A stretch of DNA of 6,426 nucleotides from UBA7803 sp041686955. GTDB lineage: Bacteria; Pseudomonadota; Gammaproteobacteria; Pseudomonadales; Azotimanducaceae. Made by a program: the position numbers and the translations under genes. Shown here in pieces: positions 5,457 through 6,426 of this stretch (position 1 is its first letter; the number at the start of each line of letters is the position of its first letter). The notes under the pieces were generated by a model. That model was not told the DNA's origin, ran no database searches, and worked only from the letters and a program-made list of their open reading frames with translations. The stretch covers positions 1 to 6,426 of the forward strand of contig JAWLCV010000137.1 in the NCBI GenBank assembly GCA_041686955.1, read 5' to 3'.

Positions 5457-6426
5457 ATGTTCCAGTTCGACTTCGGGCTCGGCGAGACCATCGACATGCT
5501 GCGGGACAGCGTGGGCCAATTCGCGCGGGCGGAGATCGCGCCCCGGGCGGCGCAGATCGATGCCGACAACGCGTTTCCGCGGGATCTGTGGCCCAAGCTC
5601 GGCGCCCTGGGCCTGCTCGGCGTCACGGTGGAGGAGGAGTACGGCGGCGCGGGGCTGGGTTATCTGGCCCACTGCGTGGCCATGGAGGAGATCAGCCGGG
5701 CTTCGGCCTCCGTGGGTCTTTCCTACGGAGCGCATTCCAATCTGTGCGTGAATCAGTTACGCCGCTACGGCACCGAGGAGCAGAAGCGCAGCTACCTGCC
5801 CCGGCTCATCTCCGGTGAGCACCTGGGTGCGCTGGCCATGAGCGAGCCGGGGGCGGGGTCCGACGTGGTGAGCATGAAGCTCACCGCCGAGGATCGCGGC
5901 GATCATTTCGTCTTGAACGGCAACAAGATGTGGATCACCAACGGCCCCGGAGCGGACGTTCTGGTGGTGTACGCCACGGTGGATCCCAGGCTCGGCTCCA
6001 AGGGCATCACCGCGTTCATCATCGAGCGCGGCATGCCGGGGTTCTCCACGGCCCAGAAGCTCGACAAGCTGGGCATGCGCGGCTCCGACACCTGCGAGCT
6101 GGTGTTCGAAGACTGCCGCGTGCCCAGAGAGAACGTGCTCGGCCGGGTGGGCGAGGGGGTGAAGATCCTCATGAGCGGCCTGGACTACGAGCGGGTGGTG
6201 CTGGCGGCCGGCCCCCTCGGCATCATGCAGGCGTGTCTCGACGTGGTAATGCCGTATCTGCACGAGCGCGAGCAGTTCGGCGTGCCCATCGGCACGTTTC
6301 AGCTCATGCAGGGCAAGGTGGCGGACCTGTACTCCACCATGAATGCCGCCCGCGCGTACGTGTACGCGGTGGCGGCCGCCTGCGACGCCGGCCGTACCAG
6401 CCGCTTCGATGCCGCCGGCTGCATCC
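5457..6426 (+). CDS. liuA: Isovaleryl-CoA dehydrogenase (partial, 3' end outside window)
   Basis: This FAD enzyme (also named Ivd) oxidises isovaleryl-CoA to 3-methylcrotonyl-CoA, passing electrons to electron-transfer flavoprotein; the product is the substrate of the carboxylase encoded just upstream. The frame is open for 323 codons from ATG to the window edge; family members are about 385-395 residues, so roughly the last 65 are missing. The acyl-CoA dehydrogenase order is clear: a helical N-terminal domain, MSEPGAGSD (128-136) and WITNG (159-163) of the flavin-binding beta domain, then the C-terminal helical domain. Subfamily assignment rests on SYGAHSNLC (89-97) and on GLDYERVVLAAGPLG (241-255). 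E245 there sits where isovaleryl-CoA dehydrogenases carry their catalytic glutamate (Glu254 in the human enzyme), unlike most acyl-CoA dehydrogenases, whose base lies near the C-terminus. It is third in the operon, 11 bases after the carboxylase stop. Citronellyl-CoA dehydrogenase is a less likely alternative. Confidence 0.93.
   Translation, partial: MFQFDFGLGETIDMLRDSVGQFARAEIAPRAAQIDADNAFPRDLWPKLGALGLLGVTVEEEYGGAGLGYLAHCVAMEEISRASASVGLSYGAHSNLCVNQLRRYGTEEQKRSYLPRLISGEHLGALAMSEPGAGSDVVSMKLTAEDRGDHFVLNGNKMWITNGPGADVLVVYATVDPRLGSKGITAFIIERGMPGFSTAQKLDKLGMRGSDTCELVFEDCRVPRENVLGRVGEGVKILMSGLDYERVVLAAGPLGIMQACLDVVMPYLHEREQFGVPIGTFQLMQGKVADLYSTMNAARAYVYAVAAACDAGRTSRFDAAGCI

Overview
This window is high-GC bacterial DNA. 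Codon third positions are strongly G/C-rich, and long open frames run antisense to the real genes. The gene content fits a proteobacterium that degrades branched-chain amino acids. A gammaproteobacterium is my best guess, but that rests only on general protein resemblance and on the style of the intergenic repeat.

Layout: (i) 2-181 (+) is the last 59 codons of an amidohydrolase-type protein. (ii) 182-376 is a gap between convergent genes. It holds a striking element built from 7-base units ending or starting in AGCG/CGCT, with two nearly perfect 36-base inverted arms. (iii) 377-1783 (-) is a complete glutamine-synthetase-fold ligase. Metal and ATP/glutamate-site motifs are visible, but the usual ammonium-site and adenylylation motifs are not. 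(iv) 1784-1897 is a 114-base divergent promoter region with a perfect 14-base palindrome. (v) 1898-6426 (+) is a tightly packed operon: carboxyltransferase subunit, then biotin carboxylase/biotin carrier subunit of 3-methylcrotonyl-CoA carboxylase, then isovaleryl-CoA dehydrogenase, which runs off the right edge.

The three plus-strand genes encode two consecutive steps of leucine breakdown. Isovaleryl-CoA dehydrogenase makes 3-methylcrotonyl-CoA, and the two-subunit biotin enzyme carboxylates it to 3-methylglutaconyl-CoA. The next enzymes expected, methylglutaconyl-CoA hydratase and HMG-CoA lyase, would lie to the right if the operon is complete. The first two genes use non-ATG starts (TTG, GTG), and the junctions are very short (5 and 11 bases), so translational coupling is likely.

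I see no wholly new multi-gene system. The items most worth checking are the heptad inverted repeat, the divergent-promoter palindrome, and the unknown substrate of the glutamine-synthetase-like enzyme beside a leucine operon.
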